Shown: positions 52,233 through 63,660 of the stretch, in pieces
Layout of the letters: the number at the start of each line of letters is the position of its first letter
Position numbering within the stretch: the stretch's first letter is position 1
From: Plasmopara viticola
Taxonomy: Eukaryota > Oomycota > Peronosporomycetes > Peronosporales > Peronosporaceae
Length of the DNA stretch: 64,000 nucleotides
Direction of reading: 5' to 3'
NCBI GenBank assembly: GCA_001695595.3
Contig: MBPM02000072.1
Span: 124,001 to 188,000, forward strand
Notes under the pieces: model-generated
The model's input: the letters and a program-made list of their open reading frames with translations, nothing else
Database searches by the model: none
What the model was told of the DNA's origin: nothing
Position numbers and translations under genes: made by a program

Positions 52233-54647
52233 CTAGCGATACTGCTAAGGCAGTCTGGATCACAAATGATCATATGCGAGTGATGCTCGCACTCTCTTAC
52301 CTGTGAGTTCAGTATAGAAGCTGTGCACTAGCCCGCTGGAGAAAACTTCTGTTTTAGAAGCGCGTAAAGGATCAAGTATGAGCAGCTTCTTCTCCAACGG
52401 TCTTTAGCTTCCCTAGCGTTCTTGCATCCTTAATTTCGTACTAGGGGATGTATGAATATTATGACGATATTCATGACCCTTTTCCAACAAATCAAGGCGT
52501 TTATAATGATAACCCTACTCCGCACTTTGGAGTGCAGAGAGTATCTCTTATCAAGAGAAGTGAAGCCACAGAGAGACAGGCTTCTCCGTAATGCCATGTA
52601 TGGGCAGCATTCCGTGCTACGAAATTCAATGTAGTGATGTTCGTGCAGCAATTGGCTTGAGCCTAGTCCCAATGAAAAAAAGCATTGCCAAAAAAACATG
52701 CATCGTCTTGGCTGCGGTAGGCATAGGCACGTGATCAATGCCTATCTCAAAGAATGGTGACAATGTATACAATTTGCCTCGTGAAAGGCTTCTGAGAGAT
52801 TGCTCGCACAATCTGCGCCTTTGGAGCCAAGAAAAGCTTAGGTCCTTATTAAAAGTGGGGCACTCTACTAGAATATAATCTAGTCCTTATGATGTAATTA
52901 TAGTTGATACAGGCTGAGGAAATTTCTGTCTCGAGAGCTTGACAGTTCTATGGGATATTAAAACCCAATTCAATTCTCGACCCCCATTCGTTTTTACAGA
53001 GATTATTATCGATAGCAACCGATTGCGGTCAGCCAAAGCAGATTAACTGATCCTTTGATGGAGAGCCACTTCTGGAACATAAAGATCGCCATATATATCG
53101 GAACAAACCTTATATAGAGGAACGGAGGCATTTTTCTCGACATGGACATATGTGTCTTGAAACTGGGCATGCGGTGCATAAAAAACCTCTAAATTTATTG
53201 GTTAGGCAAAGCCACAGGTAAAAGCCTCCCAATTCCATTCGACAGGACTTTGAAAGGAAGGCCGAGCAAGTATAGACATGTCGTATATATGTGTCTCTTC
53301 AGAGGTACATGCAATTGCTCAAACTCGAAGTGCTGGAATCACAAACGAATGCGTATTTGGCTTAAAATTGCGAGACAAAAGTAGAATTGTTAGTGGAATG
53401 TAAGCAACTTGTTGTCAATCACTCTAGCCCTTAAACCTACAAAATGGGATGTCGTTCCGAGAATTGGGATGCAGATGCAGCAGAACGAGCTCTTGGTGAG
53501 CTTTAAGCACCAGGTAGTCAAAAATAAACTTATTTACGAAGAAACTTGACTTATACTTCATTAATTGGCACCCCATAAGGACGGATCCAATTCCTTTCCT
53601 TGACCCAGTTCGCACTTCAGCAAGCTCTTACTCATGATATGATTATCCACAGACCATAGCTGCGAAATCAGTATTTACATTCTTCTTTGATGTGCACTCT
53701 CGGTGTATCTCACCTTTTTTAAGCAACTAACTGAGCGTTCGAGTCTCTCGAAAGCTTATGTCCGCGACCACTATGTCCGTCAAATTAATTTTGAGCTTGA
53801 TTGCGCTCGGCTCTTACAAGAAGCTGTACTTGTTGTCGATGTGCTTGGTTTGAGAGTCTAATACCTTTGGCTAGTGCGATGCATTCTTAATTATATTGCT
53901 AAATTTTTGTTGCAGCATTCCGATCGTACTCTGTTTAATTCGCAACATAGAGTTTCATATACTTCGCATCCGTGGAGAATGCCGTAGCCGTTCGCTGACA
54001 CTTGAACTTCCACGAGACAGGGCTCCATATATATAAAGATCTAACCAGTCATCAAGGTCCGCGAGTTAAGTCCGTTTCTCTAAATTGAGTCCATGAATCC
54101 ACTATGCTGTCTTTGCCAGTGCCTACAAATCAATACCAAGCTCTTGTATCGTTTAAAGATACAAGCCAGTGTGACTTGATTTAGTGCTCGCCAATTTTTC
54201 TACTTCTTAGACGCATGATGTAGCGACGTACATCAGGACTTCAACCAGTTCGCGATACAGAAAGTCGAAGCCAACTTTTTGTAGCCATCATCGCAAACTT
54301 CAAGCAAGTGTTCGCCGGTGTGTGAAAGTCCTTGCTGCCTTGTCTGCCTAATCGTTCCGCAAGACGCTACACTAATTCGTGACGATCGCTTGGTCGTCTT
54401 GCGTGCATCGGGTCTCAATATTCGAGCAGAAGTTCAGCTTGCCAAGTCACTTCATGCTTAATGCAGACTTGTGAGCTTACTTGTTATCGTCAATTTGGAC
54501 CTTGATCTTGCGAAAGAACATCAACTCATCCCATTAATGACGATGGTGCTGTAATAACGCTTGACATGTGCCAGTGTTCAATACCATGACGACAGGTGGC
54601 TGTGAGTTTAAAGGCTCCCGGTGTAAGCTTTTCTCTGCCATTGCCCC

Positions 54648-54695
54648 CCCTATAGAGCTTTAGTGAGTTTGTTTACTCACTAAAGCTCTATAGGG
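54648..54695. repeat. 21-bp perfect hairpin with 6-nt loop
   Basis: CCCTATAGAGCTTTAGTGAGT at 54648-54668 (21 bp) is exactly complementary to 54675-54695, leaving a TTGTTT loop. Outside the arms, similarity continues weakly (TCTCTGCCATTG against CAAGGCGGGAGA). Candidates are a foldback element, a small-RNA precursor, or a strong terminator-like structure. No gene is within several kb. Confidence 0.85.
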
Positions 54696-56710
54696 AGCAA
54701 GGCGGGAGACATTAATGGTCCTTGACTTCCGGTCAAGTTACTGTTCGAGGAACTACAACCCACAATATTAATATGCCTTGTTTTCAAGCTCAAGATCAAA
54801 TAGCGTTCGAAGTCATCAAAGACGAAAAGCTTCACTCCGGTTTCCATTGTGATCCGACTGTTCTTTAATTGCTAAGCGAGCAATGCCAATGTCTTATGGA
54901 TGCGGTCGTAGATCCGAAGCAAATGAGTGGAATTTCGAACATAATTGCGTAACCTCAAAAGGTTGATGGATTTCACGGGCTACAAACTTCTTTTACGACT
55001 GCCTCAATCTTTATCAAGCTAGACTTGTACGCGAAATTCGGATTATAGACGACGAATCTCTTCAGAATAAAGTTCTGACGACCGTATACTAGCACTTAAA
55101 CTTTGTCGGACCTTAAGTTGCTTCCATTAAGCGACTCAACTTTGTTGTTTCCCTGCGAATAACCAAATGAATGGCTGTCCGTACTTTTTTGGATTTTTGA
55201 AGATTTAAGCACTTGGCGAAAGGGATATCTCAATCGTCAATGGTGGGTAAAACTACGAATGAAGCGTCGACAGGTGCCAATACGCCCACCCGTACTATCC
55301 AATATCCATTCATGTAGCTGAAATAAATGGCGAGCGGACTTCCCGATGGCCTTAGCTCTGCATGCCCCACCTGGTAGTATATGCTACTTTTTTTATACAG
55401 ACAAAAAAGACATACAATACCAGGTTTATACATCTACAAGAGCTCGGTCGTACACGAAACACTTCTTTTTGGCCACGCTTGTTTGAAACCGTCAATAAAG
55501 AGGATGACTGCAATCTTAAAGGAGACAGTTGGCCATCTCAGCCAGCAGCAACTCCCAGATAAATAGCAATTTTTCCTTGGCGGCTTGTACGAAAGAATGA
55601 CCATACAAGGCACACATAGTAGAGACGTGAACGGATCAACTGAGGTATTTTCCGTCAGTGCTCATTGCCTTTATCTACCACCCAGCTTTAATTTGGCCAG
55701 GTCCACTTTCTCTTCTTTCTGGTCATAACAATAAGGACATCACGATTTTTCGACCCAGAGAATGATGCTTTTCTTTTTTTTCTTGTCTGCTGCTTTAATT
55801 TTGGGTGGGTTAAGCTCCGATTTTGCCCGATAAAGTGCTCCTATAGCCGAAGAACGCGCTTTGACCGCGACAGAAGTTTGTGCGGCCAAATATTGCAGTC
55901 AGGTAGGACTTAAATCTCCAGAGAGCCTAGCAAGCCCTACCTCAATTATGCGTACTGCGCGATTCTCACTGGAAATCATTCTAAACAATTGACGTGTAGC
56001 TTGACTATGAGTGCTTCAAGGTATAATGCGGTTACTGTAGTAATTGCTAAGAAAATTGCGTGACTTAAGGTCTGTGATCTTTGCTCTGTACCTAAAACGA
56101 GTACAAGTTGCAGATCGGTATTTGCCTGACTTCAATAGTCCAAAAAAACTTCATATAGCTTTTGATTCCCACTTTCGAACTTAATCAAATCGATAAATGG
56201 CGCGGTGGGGACATCAACCATCTAGCATCTTGAAACGGTCTGATGTGCAACAAGCAGATCGTTTACATAAAATTTCATTCGCTTTCTCAGTAGAAAGTAA
56301 TTTTATTCAGCTTTATCGATAAATGCCCAGGGGGACAAATACAGTCTACCATAGTAATCACTCCTTACACGCAACAAGTAGACCATGTACAGATTTCTCT
56401 TACTTTTCCTCAAATATTTTGGAAATATTGCCTTCTTATTGATGCCTAAAAACAATACGGTCAGATTACCAATTAGTGTGACACACACTAAGTCCTTTAC
56501 AAAAACAAAATTTGAGCAAGTATAGGCCTGAAATGAATATAGAAGGTAGCAAATATGCTGAAGTTCTCCTAACAAGAGACTTGACGAAGTCTTCCAGACC
56601 TTTATGTATTATAAAAAAATGGATATAAAATTAGCCTGGCATCTACTTTGGCTAGCAGCATTGGCAATTAAAGACGCCTGAAATTGCGCCACTAAGTTGG
56701 GTGGCGAAGT

Positions 56711-57028
56711 TCCGCAAGCAGCCACCATAGTCTAGACACAGTAAGTAACACTTTAAAAAGATGCGTAATATGCACAATCAACTTCGGGTGATAAAGTTCC
56801 GCGAGCAGATAACACATATTCACAATGCACAATGGGTAATAGAGTTTCATCTGTGGTGACCATAGCATCACCAGCTTGTGGGTACTAAGCTTAAGTAAAT
56901 GATCAACATGGGTCCGCGCGACACAGAGGGTAGCAAAATTATCAAGGATAATCATATACCACTAACTGCGAGTTCCAAAAATCCGCAAGCGGGTAGTGTA
57001 TGTCCACAAAACACAATGGGTAACATAA
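56711..57028. repeat. Decayed dispersed repeat, several related units
   Basis: Two gap-free 47-bp units, 56798-56844 and 56982-57028, share the pattern TCCGCRAGCRGRTARYRYAT followed by a CACAATGGGTAA block; about 14 sites differ, nearly all transitions. A shorter unit starts at 56711 (TCCGCAAGCAG). Related scraps occur far away near 3693 (TCCGCAAGCAGATAGCATAT) and 40146 (TGCAAGCGGGTAGCGGA). The parent element is unknown. Confidence 0.5.
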
Positions 57029-58400
57029 AGCCACATGTGGACAGCGAATTTCTACAAAAAGCATAGCTCCACTAGAAGAGGACGGGGATGTAATTCAAAT
57101 TTGAATCTCGAGTGTCGCAACCAACCCAAAAAGTGATAAGGAAAAATTACTCGCAATTAATATCGTCATGATGTTACAGAGGCTTTACAGTTTAAGACAC
57201 TCTCTAACATTTCTAGATTCACTAACCTTGAAGTACTTAAAGCTACTAAGTCGTTGGACAAGCGTGTAATCGGAAGTGGTTTGAGGTGGTATCTTAAAAG
57301 ACAGCAACCTATAGGGGATACAGATGTCGCCCGATCTTGTCCTAGGATTTTTTATGAAGATGTCGTTTAGCCATTAGGCAGCGCTTGGCTAATAATTGTT
57401 GGAGGAACGCAAAGATCTGGTATCATTTTCAAAACAAATACTTGGATGCAATGCCCAGAGTCTAGTTGTCAAAACTTGCACCAGACAAAAGAATAAGCAC
57501 GTGAGCAACAAAAGTTCACTGAGATCTACATCTTAAAGATATGAAAAATGACAGGATACAAGAGTCGACATCCCCACCGCTGAAGCTGAGTATATATGCT
57601 CATATACTAAAACGTTTGGCGTAAATTTATGCTTTTCATAAGCTAAAGTGTATTTTTGTACGATTCTCACACCTTTTTTGACAGAAAAGAACGTGGCGTT
57701 TAGCACTATGTCTAAGTGTTCCTTGGTTTGGCCTACGCCACGCTCTATAGAAATTTGAGGAGTTTGCATAGATCTAGCCATCAATTTGCACCAGTCCAAT
57801 GCTGGCTGTGTGAGTCCTGGGATAGGTAGCACCAGACTGCCTTTGTTAGCATCAAGGCAGGCACCTGTCCTGTCTTTGCCGCACGAGAAAGTCTGCGCGC
57901 TACTACAGCTTGATGAGGACGGTAACGATTGAGTCATTTCACTCCAGTCCACTTAGCTAGGACTGACGGACGGGACTATTTTGTTCGTGCCATGATGTAC
58001 ACTCCACAGGTGTACCTTTCGCGTTCTTAGCCTTTTAGGACAGTTATAATATGTCTTACCCGTTCTAAATAATAAGAATATGCTAATCACCCTTTGTCAA
58101 TGCTATCTACAAGCCAGGCAACCTCGATGTCGTTTTCGGCGCTCTTTTGCGTAAGCCAAACTATACGTTGGCCAAACCAAGCAAACTTTTGTCGCTCTAG
58201 AGACGTAAGTACAATTTTATATCGCAGGCAAAACTGGCAAATAAATGTGGCTTTCTTCTCGGCAGCTACTCTAGCTGCACTACGGTGGACCTATTGTAAT
58301 GTCGCGCTGGGAGAATGGCCTCGTTTTAACCAAAATTTGTTTGCAAATGCAGTGCAAGCGCAGATCTCTGAAAACCCTTCGCGGCGCGCCCAGGAAGCTA

Positions 58401-58592
58401 GATTTGACGTATCTGAGGCCGTGGGAAGAATCAACGCTTCAAATGGAGCAGTATCTGCTGAGTTGCGCTTGGAACGCGTGTCTGCTTGTCCAGGGACCTA
58501 GATTTGACGTATTTGAGGCCGTAGGGCGAATCGGCGCTTCAAATGGAGCAGTATTCGCTAAGTTGCGCTTGAAACGCGTGTGTGCTTCATGA
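58401..58592. repeat. 100-bp tandem duplication
   Basis: The sequence from GATTTGACGTATCTGAGGCC at 58401 recurs at 58501, a period of exactly 100 bp, with about ten differences over the first 88 bp. The units encode similar peptides, but in different frames relative to the flanking sequence, so there is no sign of a repeated protein. Confidence 0.85.
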
Positions 58593-59878
58593 AGCGAATA
58601 ACGCGTTATAGCGGGTAAATCTCGTTCAAAGGGTCTTCCCCTTCCCGTTGTACTCGCTGACCGGATACTAGTATTTGCCGGAGCGCCCTCGATGTTCCCA
58701 ATCGTATTCCTCTTTTGAAAGCAGAGATGTTTGCGGACCATTAGCCGTGGACAAACGGTAGACGCGCGTTTTCTTGGGATGAAAGGCTCCACCATCGACT
58801 TTTTTGCTCGAGTGGCTTTATGGTGGGGAACCACTCCAATCTTGCTGCACACGACGCAGGCGCAGCTTTTAGACAGGCGCATCGTTAGATGAAGACACAG
58901 CCTTCGCTGTAGCCACAGTCTTGAGACAGAGGCTGATTTGATGCAGAGATACCTCGAAATGCAACCTATTAATAAGTTGGCTTGGTTCATCAATAATTGA
59001 TTCGGACGACTGATGGCTTTTTTTGCCGCCGGTTCTGTCTTCGTTATGATAAAATCGAACTTTACATTCAAAAGCTGAAGACCTAATTTTTGTGATTACA
59101 AATTTGAGGAGGGGAGGATATAACAGGTCGTCGAGGTGCTATGTAGAGATCGAAAAGCCCTTAACGTCCTTACAAAGTTTGAGCAACTTTTTATGCTAAA
59201 ATATTAAAGCAAATGCTCGGCCACCAGCCTCACATTTTCGCGTTAGCAGCTAATGTTTACACCGAGCCCACTTAAGTACACAGTTCGACTTTTTGTATTT
59301 CTTACAGCTACTATCCCGTTTTCCACGAGACGAAGTATGTGGATGCAAAACTCGACCAATGTTCTAAGGATAGTGTGTATCCTTCTTCTTTTGGCCCAGA
59401 ATTTGCGGTTTTCAAAGCGATACAGCTGCTGTCATAAGCGGACGCTGACTCCATTTCGTACGCCATCTAAATTGTGTACAAGAGCACACTAACAAATGAT
59501 GTTGATTTTTATATGCAAGATTTGAGCTGGGAGCATTCCCAGCTTCGCAGACTCTGGAAAGAAACCTCGGTGCGGCCGGCTCGTTTGTGCGTTATCACTT
59601 CCGCGGTGCCACTCAAGCAGCGAAGCAAGCAAATCGTTTGCAAACGAAATCCTGTCCGACATTCCATCCTTTAGTACCTTAGCGTTATTCCGGGCGAAAT
59701 AGATAAATTTTTCTGTAATCGTTTTTTATTGTATATGTATCGCTCATGATTGCTGCGATTAACGCGGGCGGCATATACACACTTTTTCGTATCACTCTAA
59801 TGACACCGACGCAATTGTCTTGCGCAACTATTAACCTATTCTCCGCTAATCAAAGCAAGGGTACTCGGCCTCACCGGC

Positions 59879-60559
59879 TTACAATACGCCACAACTAACG
59901 ATCTTAATGTCCGTCAACGGTCTGTGCTTGACACAAAATACGCCCTCGATGCTCTTCAACACATTTTGGCCTTCCACAACCTTCCCAAAGGCAACATGGC
60001 GGCCATTTAAATGCGGCAACGGCTTGAGCGAGATGAAGAACTGCGAGGCGTTCTTGTTAATACCAGCATTCGCCATGCCCAGCACACCTTCCTCCGAGAA
60101 TTGCAGTGCATAGTTTTCATCGTCAAAGAAGCGTTGACTCTCGACCAATGCCGCGTGGCCACCCGTACCATCGCCCTTCAATACGTCGCCACCCACGATG
60201 TACACACCCTTGGTGACATTGTGAAACGTGGAGTTCTTGTAAGAACCAGAGCCCAGCGCCTTCGACTTGAATCCATCCGTGCACATTTTTATAAAGTTCG
60301 TAGCCGTCTGTGGCACAATGTCCTTGGCCAACTCCACTACAATACGCTCAGCCTTGGTACCACCGATGCTTACATCCATAAATGCGCGCGGCCGCGGCTG
60401 TGGAGGCGTGGGGACCATTGCATCATATGCCACGGCAGCTGCTTCGGGAGCATTCATCTTTTCTAGTGAGCGATGGTACCACCCCCAACCACGAGCTCCT
60501 GCGCGCGAGATGGCGTCGCCAGCACCCCACACCAGCTTCGAGCGACCAAACACAGACAT
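59879..60559 (-). CDS. Cyclophilin-type peptidyl-prolyl isomerase, atypical active site
   Basis: A single exon of 226 residues from the ATG at 60559. I prefer this to the in-frame ATG at 60691 because the latter would leave only 11 bp to the divergent thioesterase gene. The first 60 residues (MSVFGRSKLVWGAG..., Arg-rich, few acids early) could be a mitochondrial or other targeting extension. The cyclophilin fold follows from FMDVSIGGTKAERIVVEL to the end. Conserved are GGDVLKGDGTGG, NASQFFIS and GRHVAFGKVVEG. The segment reads FHNVTKGVYIVGGD where active cyclophilins have FHR and GF, so the catalytic Arg (Arg55 of human CypA) is Asn and the hydrophobic pocket residue Phe60 is Val. The Trp of the drug-binding site is His. 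Proline isomerase activity is probably reduced and binding by cyclosporin weak; a structural or chaperone role is possible. Confidence 0.9.
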   Translation of the reverse strand: MSVFGRSKLVWGAGDAISRAGARGWGWYHRSLEKMNAPEAAAVAYDAMVPTPPQPRPRAFMDVSIGGTKAERIVVELAKDIVPQTATNFIKMCTDGFKSKALGSGSYKNSTFHNVTKGVYIVGGDVLKGDGTGGHAALVESQRFFDDENYALQFSEEGVLGMANAGINKNASQFFISLKPLPHLNGRHVAFGKVVEGQNVLKSIEGVFCVKHRPLTDIKIVSCGVL

Positions 60560-60702
60560 GACGAGCACCACGTAATGGAGTATATATGTTGGGTACGCAC
60601 AATCGTACTTAAAAGAAACATCAATGATTGATGTATGTCCTATCGTACTTAAATGTGACATAGCACAGAGGATATGGTTGATGCACAACATTTTGAAAAA
60701 AG
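60560..60702. promoter_or_regulatory. Divergent promoter region of cyclophilin and thioesterase genes
   Basis: The 143 bp between the two ATGs contains two copies of ATCGTACTTAAA (60602-60613 and 60642-60653, 40 bp apart) around a perfect palindrome ACATCAATGATTGATGT (60618-60634). A TATATAT stretch lies near 60581-60588 on the cyclophilin side. The motifs look like binding sites shared by both genes; this is inferred. Confidence 0.5.
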
Positions 60703-62137
60703 ATGGCGCAAGCGCTGCTTGTGGTGGTAGTCATTACGATAGTGCTCGTACTCGCGCAGTGTTTGCTGATAAACAGAGTATCAGCGACTATAATTGCGGG
60801 AGCAACGAGTGCCTTGGAGGAGAAGCCACAATTAAATGCCGTGGAAAAGAAGACACTGGTATTCGAAGAGTCGACACTGTTGCCAGTCGTGTTAATGCAC
60901 GGCATGGGAGATGCTGCAGGAAATAGAGGGATGAAAAGGATTCAAAAGGTTGTGAATAAGCAATGTGTTTATTCCATTCATTCACCTATGCAATGCTACT
61001 GACAGGCAATTGCGGAACACCTTGGAGTGTATGTGGCAAGTGTACAGCTTGGCAACTCGGTAGGTGAAGATGTGCACAATAGCTTTTTTGCGACGATGAA
61101 CAATCAATCGGAGATGTTTGCCAAGATTGTGCGAGAGGTATGGGGACTTGATGGAGTATATTATGTTTTAGTCGCCAAGACTTCTAATACGAGTATCGAC
61201 TTGCGCTCACTGCTTTACGTAGGACCCGCACTTGGCAAATGGCTTTAATGCTGCTGGCTTCTCCCAGGTATCGCGATTTTTATTTTTACTGTAATTTACA
61301 AAATACCAATTTTACAACTCGCACATACCAATATTTCCAGGGTAACTTGGTGATCCGCGCATACATTGAGCGATATAATGACCCTCCTGTCGACACTTTT
61401 ATATCATTTCATGGACCACTAGCCGGTGTGGGCGGACTACCACGTTGTCCCCCACTTAACTTTATTTGCAAGGAAATTGACAAGGTAAAGACGGATTCCG
61501 AGGTTTGTAAACATATTGTGACTGTTATCTTACCTTTGATTTGCATTTATCGCTCTAGCTTATTGGTGAGGCAGTCTATACGGAACGTGTTCAAGGTGAG
61601 ATTGAGAAATATTTAGACAATTTTGAGCGACCGAGCTTACTACTTGTTGTAGATCTCATTGCTCAAGCTAATTATTTTCGTGACCCCCTTCGCATTGATG
61701 CCTACTTGAAGCACAGTAAGCATGCCACTTTTGTGTCGATGCAGTGTCATCTGTGCCCTAATTTTCGCTTCTTTGCATTTTGTAAAGCGGCATTTTTACC
61801 TGATCTAAACAACGAAAAGATTCCATTAAACCAGACGTACAAGGACAATTTTATAAAGCTGCGGAAGCTTGTGCTGGTTCGAGCCAGCGAAGACACACAG
61901 GTGTATCCTAAAGAATCGGAATGGTTTGGAATGTACCGCGATGGCGACCCGTACAAGCATGTGCTTGGCTTCAATGAGACCAGATGGTATCAAGAAGACT
62001 TATTCGGTTTAAAGACACTCGACCAGGCTGGCAAGGTGCACTTCTTGTCAACAAACGGCGATCACTTGCGCTTTTCGGTCAACTTTTTGCTAAGTCTGGT
62101 GGACAAGTATTTTCGCGTTGAACTATTAAGCAGCTGA
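60703..62137 (+). CDS. PPT1: Palmitoyl-protein thioesterase 1-like lysosomal hydrolase
   Basis: Seven exons: 60703-60951, 61006-61137, 61223-61267, 61341-61484, 61559-61595, 61653-61715 and 61788-62137, giving 339 residues. All introns are GT-AG, and the exon ends were chosen so the translation keeps the spacing of the animal PPT1 family. It starts with a strongly hydrophobic signal sequence (MAQALLVVVVITIVLVLAQC). Family motifs follow: PVVLMHGMGD, GFNAAGFSQ with the nucleophile Ser141 at an exon end, GVGGLPRCP, YFRDP, SEWFGMYRDG, and TNGDHLRF with catalytic His316. The enzyme removes palmitate from cysteines of proteins being degraded in the lysosome or vacuole. The 57-bp fifth intron has no in-frame stop, so retention would add 19 residues. 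The exon 1 donor (GTGAAT) is the least certain. It is divergent from the cyclophilin gene. Confidence 0.9.
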
Positions 62138-62495
62138 TTAGGCGTCCAACTTCTGAGTCGGGAATAATTTAGCAGATCGTTTCTTGCAAAAAACCTATCC
62201 TTTCCCTTTTCAGCGAATCAGAAGTACCCGATGCAAATACCGCCTGTAACGTGTTCTCCCTACCATATTCTAAAGCAAGCCCAACTCAGACACGAGGCAC
62301 TTCAAGACAGCGCAGCGCACGCCGCCCTCTCGACCGATTGTTAATACACCACCAGACGTGATTTGATTGTGCGTCACTAATCAACCCTTTAAAATCGTCT
62401 TACCGGCTATCGTCAAATAGTTCGAGTGTAGACTAAGTCCTCGAGTTCAGTCAGGCGATTAGTTTATACCATTGTTTACACCCCTGCATAACAAG
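62138..62495. other. Intergenic, nothing recognised
   Basis: The 358 bp between the thioesterase stop and the PNRC-like gene start. It should hold the polyadenylation site of the former and the promoter of the latter, but no clear motif is visible. Confidence 0.4.
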
Positions 62496-63438
62496 ATGGC
62501 ATCACAGGATCTAGTTGGGCGCCCATTAGTACCGTTCTTCGACGGCGACGATAACTTGAATGAATTGTTACAGTTGGGAGACAACGAGCGCGAGGAAATG
62601 GACGTCGATGCGCGCGTTTGGGATAAAGAACTCGGCTACTTTGTGTACCCAGCAGATAGAGAAGAAGTTCATTCAGACACAATAGCGAACGTGAAATGTA
62701 GAACTGAAAGTGGCAGCAAATTGTTGCTCACGCCTTCCATGATGTTATCCAGCAACGCACCAGATCTCTTTAGTTCAGTGGCTGCTGATGGGAATTCGGT
62801 ACGAGCTAGCACAGGTATTTACCTTTGCAAAGCGGAGTCTTGTACAATTGCACTTTTTTGATAACTCTGATTCTTTTTGGTTCGCGTCAAATGCGATCTT
62901 AGCCACAGATGATGCTTGCGCGCGCAGCAACTCAATCAAGCGGGGCTCGAGGCAAAAAAGTCGACCTATCGCGTCCGGGGTGCGACAGAAGGACAAAGAA
63001 GAAGGCGTAGCGGCATGTACATTAAACGCGGTACCTGTGTTGAAAAAAACGAAAAGCAAAGGTGGTGTATCAATCTGCACTGGCGTGGCTAGTAGGCAAC
63101 TGCCGATTGGCAAGCAACAGGAGCAATTGTCAGATTCGGGAAAATGGGCCTGGTCAGCGTTCCAGTCCTCACCTGATCCGACGGAGTTGCCAATACCGCC
63201 GTTTCTATCGGATTCACTGGAGGAAAGACTTTCCGTTGCGAAAGCATCGATATCCCGTCTCTTACCTACTTCACAGCCTTCTCAGCTCGCAAAGGTGCCA
63301 ATTGCGCCCCCACTTCCACCGGAACCACCTCTTTCCCAGCCTTCAAGACCTACAGTACCCCCGGAAGCCCTGCAAAAGTCTGTCGAGTTTTCGATGACCC
63401 AAGATTTGCGTAGAATGCTGAACATTGCTAAGGGTTGA
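62496..63438 (+). CDS. Disordered protein with PNRC-type motif, possible mRNA decapping adaptor
   Basis: Two exons, 62496-62814 and 62909-63438, with a 94-bp GT-AG intron (donor GTATTT, acceptor CACAG), giving 282 residues. Most of the protein is disordered, acidic at the N-terminus and Lys/Ser-rich in the middle. Near residues 185-210 it has KWAWSAFQSSPDPTELPIPPF, which matches the PNRC motif (aromatic/A-x-x-F-x-S-S-P-x-P-x-x-L-P-x-P-x-F) known from PNRC proteins of plants and animals. It ends in a short helix SMTQDLRRMLNI, like the C-terminal helix of the same family. Animal PNRC2 links UPF1 to the decapping complex in nonsense-mediated decay; a similar adaptor role is inferred. A Pro-rich stretch (APPLPPEPPLSQPSRPTVPP) may bind EVH1 or SH3-like partners. 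Confidence 0.75.
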
Positions 63439-63660
63439 TTCGGAAATGTTAAATTTGGCCAGGCTTGAATACTCTAATAAATGTGGGCTAGGGTGCGATG
63501 TGATGAACAAAATAGCGACCGGATATCTGTGTAAAAAGAGGCTGGCTTTATATAGTTGATGAGATAAGTGACGTAAAATGGACTTGCGGTTTCATTTTGT
63601 ATCCACACACCCGTTGATTACGAAAAGCATTGGAGTTTCTATATATGTCAATGCACTCCA

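Larger units (their letters stand above)
48527..59878. other. Gene-poor interval with small repeats
   Basis: About 11.3 kb with no gene I can support. Listed separately are a 40-bp tandem duplication (50179), an AT/AG microsatellite (52206), a perfect hairpin (54648), a decayed repeat family (56711-57028) and a 100-bp tandem duplication (58401). Two longer open frames on the minus strand, 57533-57952 and 58439-59071, start with non-ATG codons and show no domain. The second has cysteine pairs (CACVVCSKIG) that loosely recall transposase tails, and it overlaps the tandem duplication, so I leave both as noise or relics. Confidence 0.5.

Noticed and set aside
58439..59071. A 210-codon minus-strand frame with cysteine pairs, possible transposase tail
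   Set aside because: Starts with TTG, overlaps a tandem duplication, and the cysteine spacing does not match a family I can name.
60560..60691. An upstream start for the cyclophilin at 60691
   Set aside because: It would leave 11 bp to the divergent gene and would translate the promoter palindrome and TATA-like stretch.
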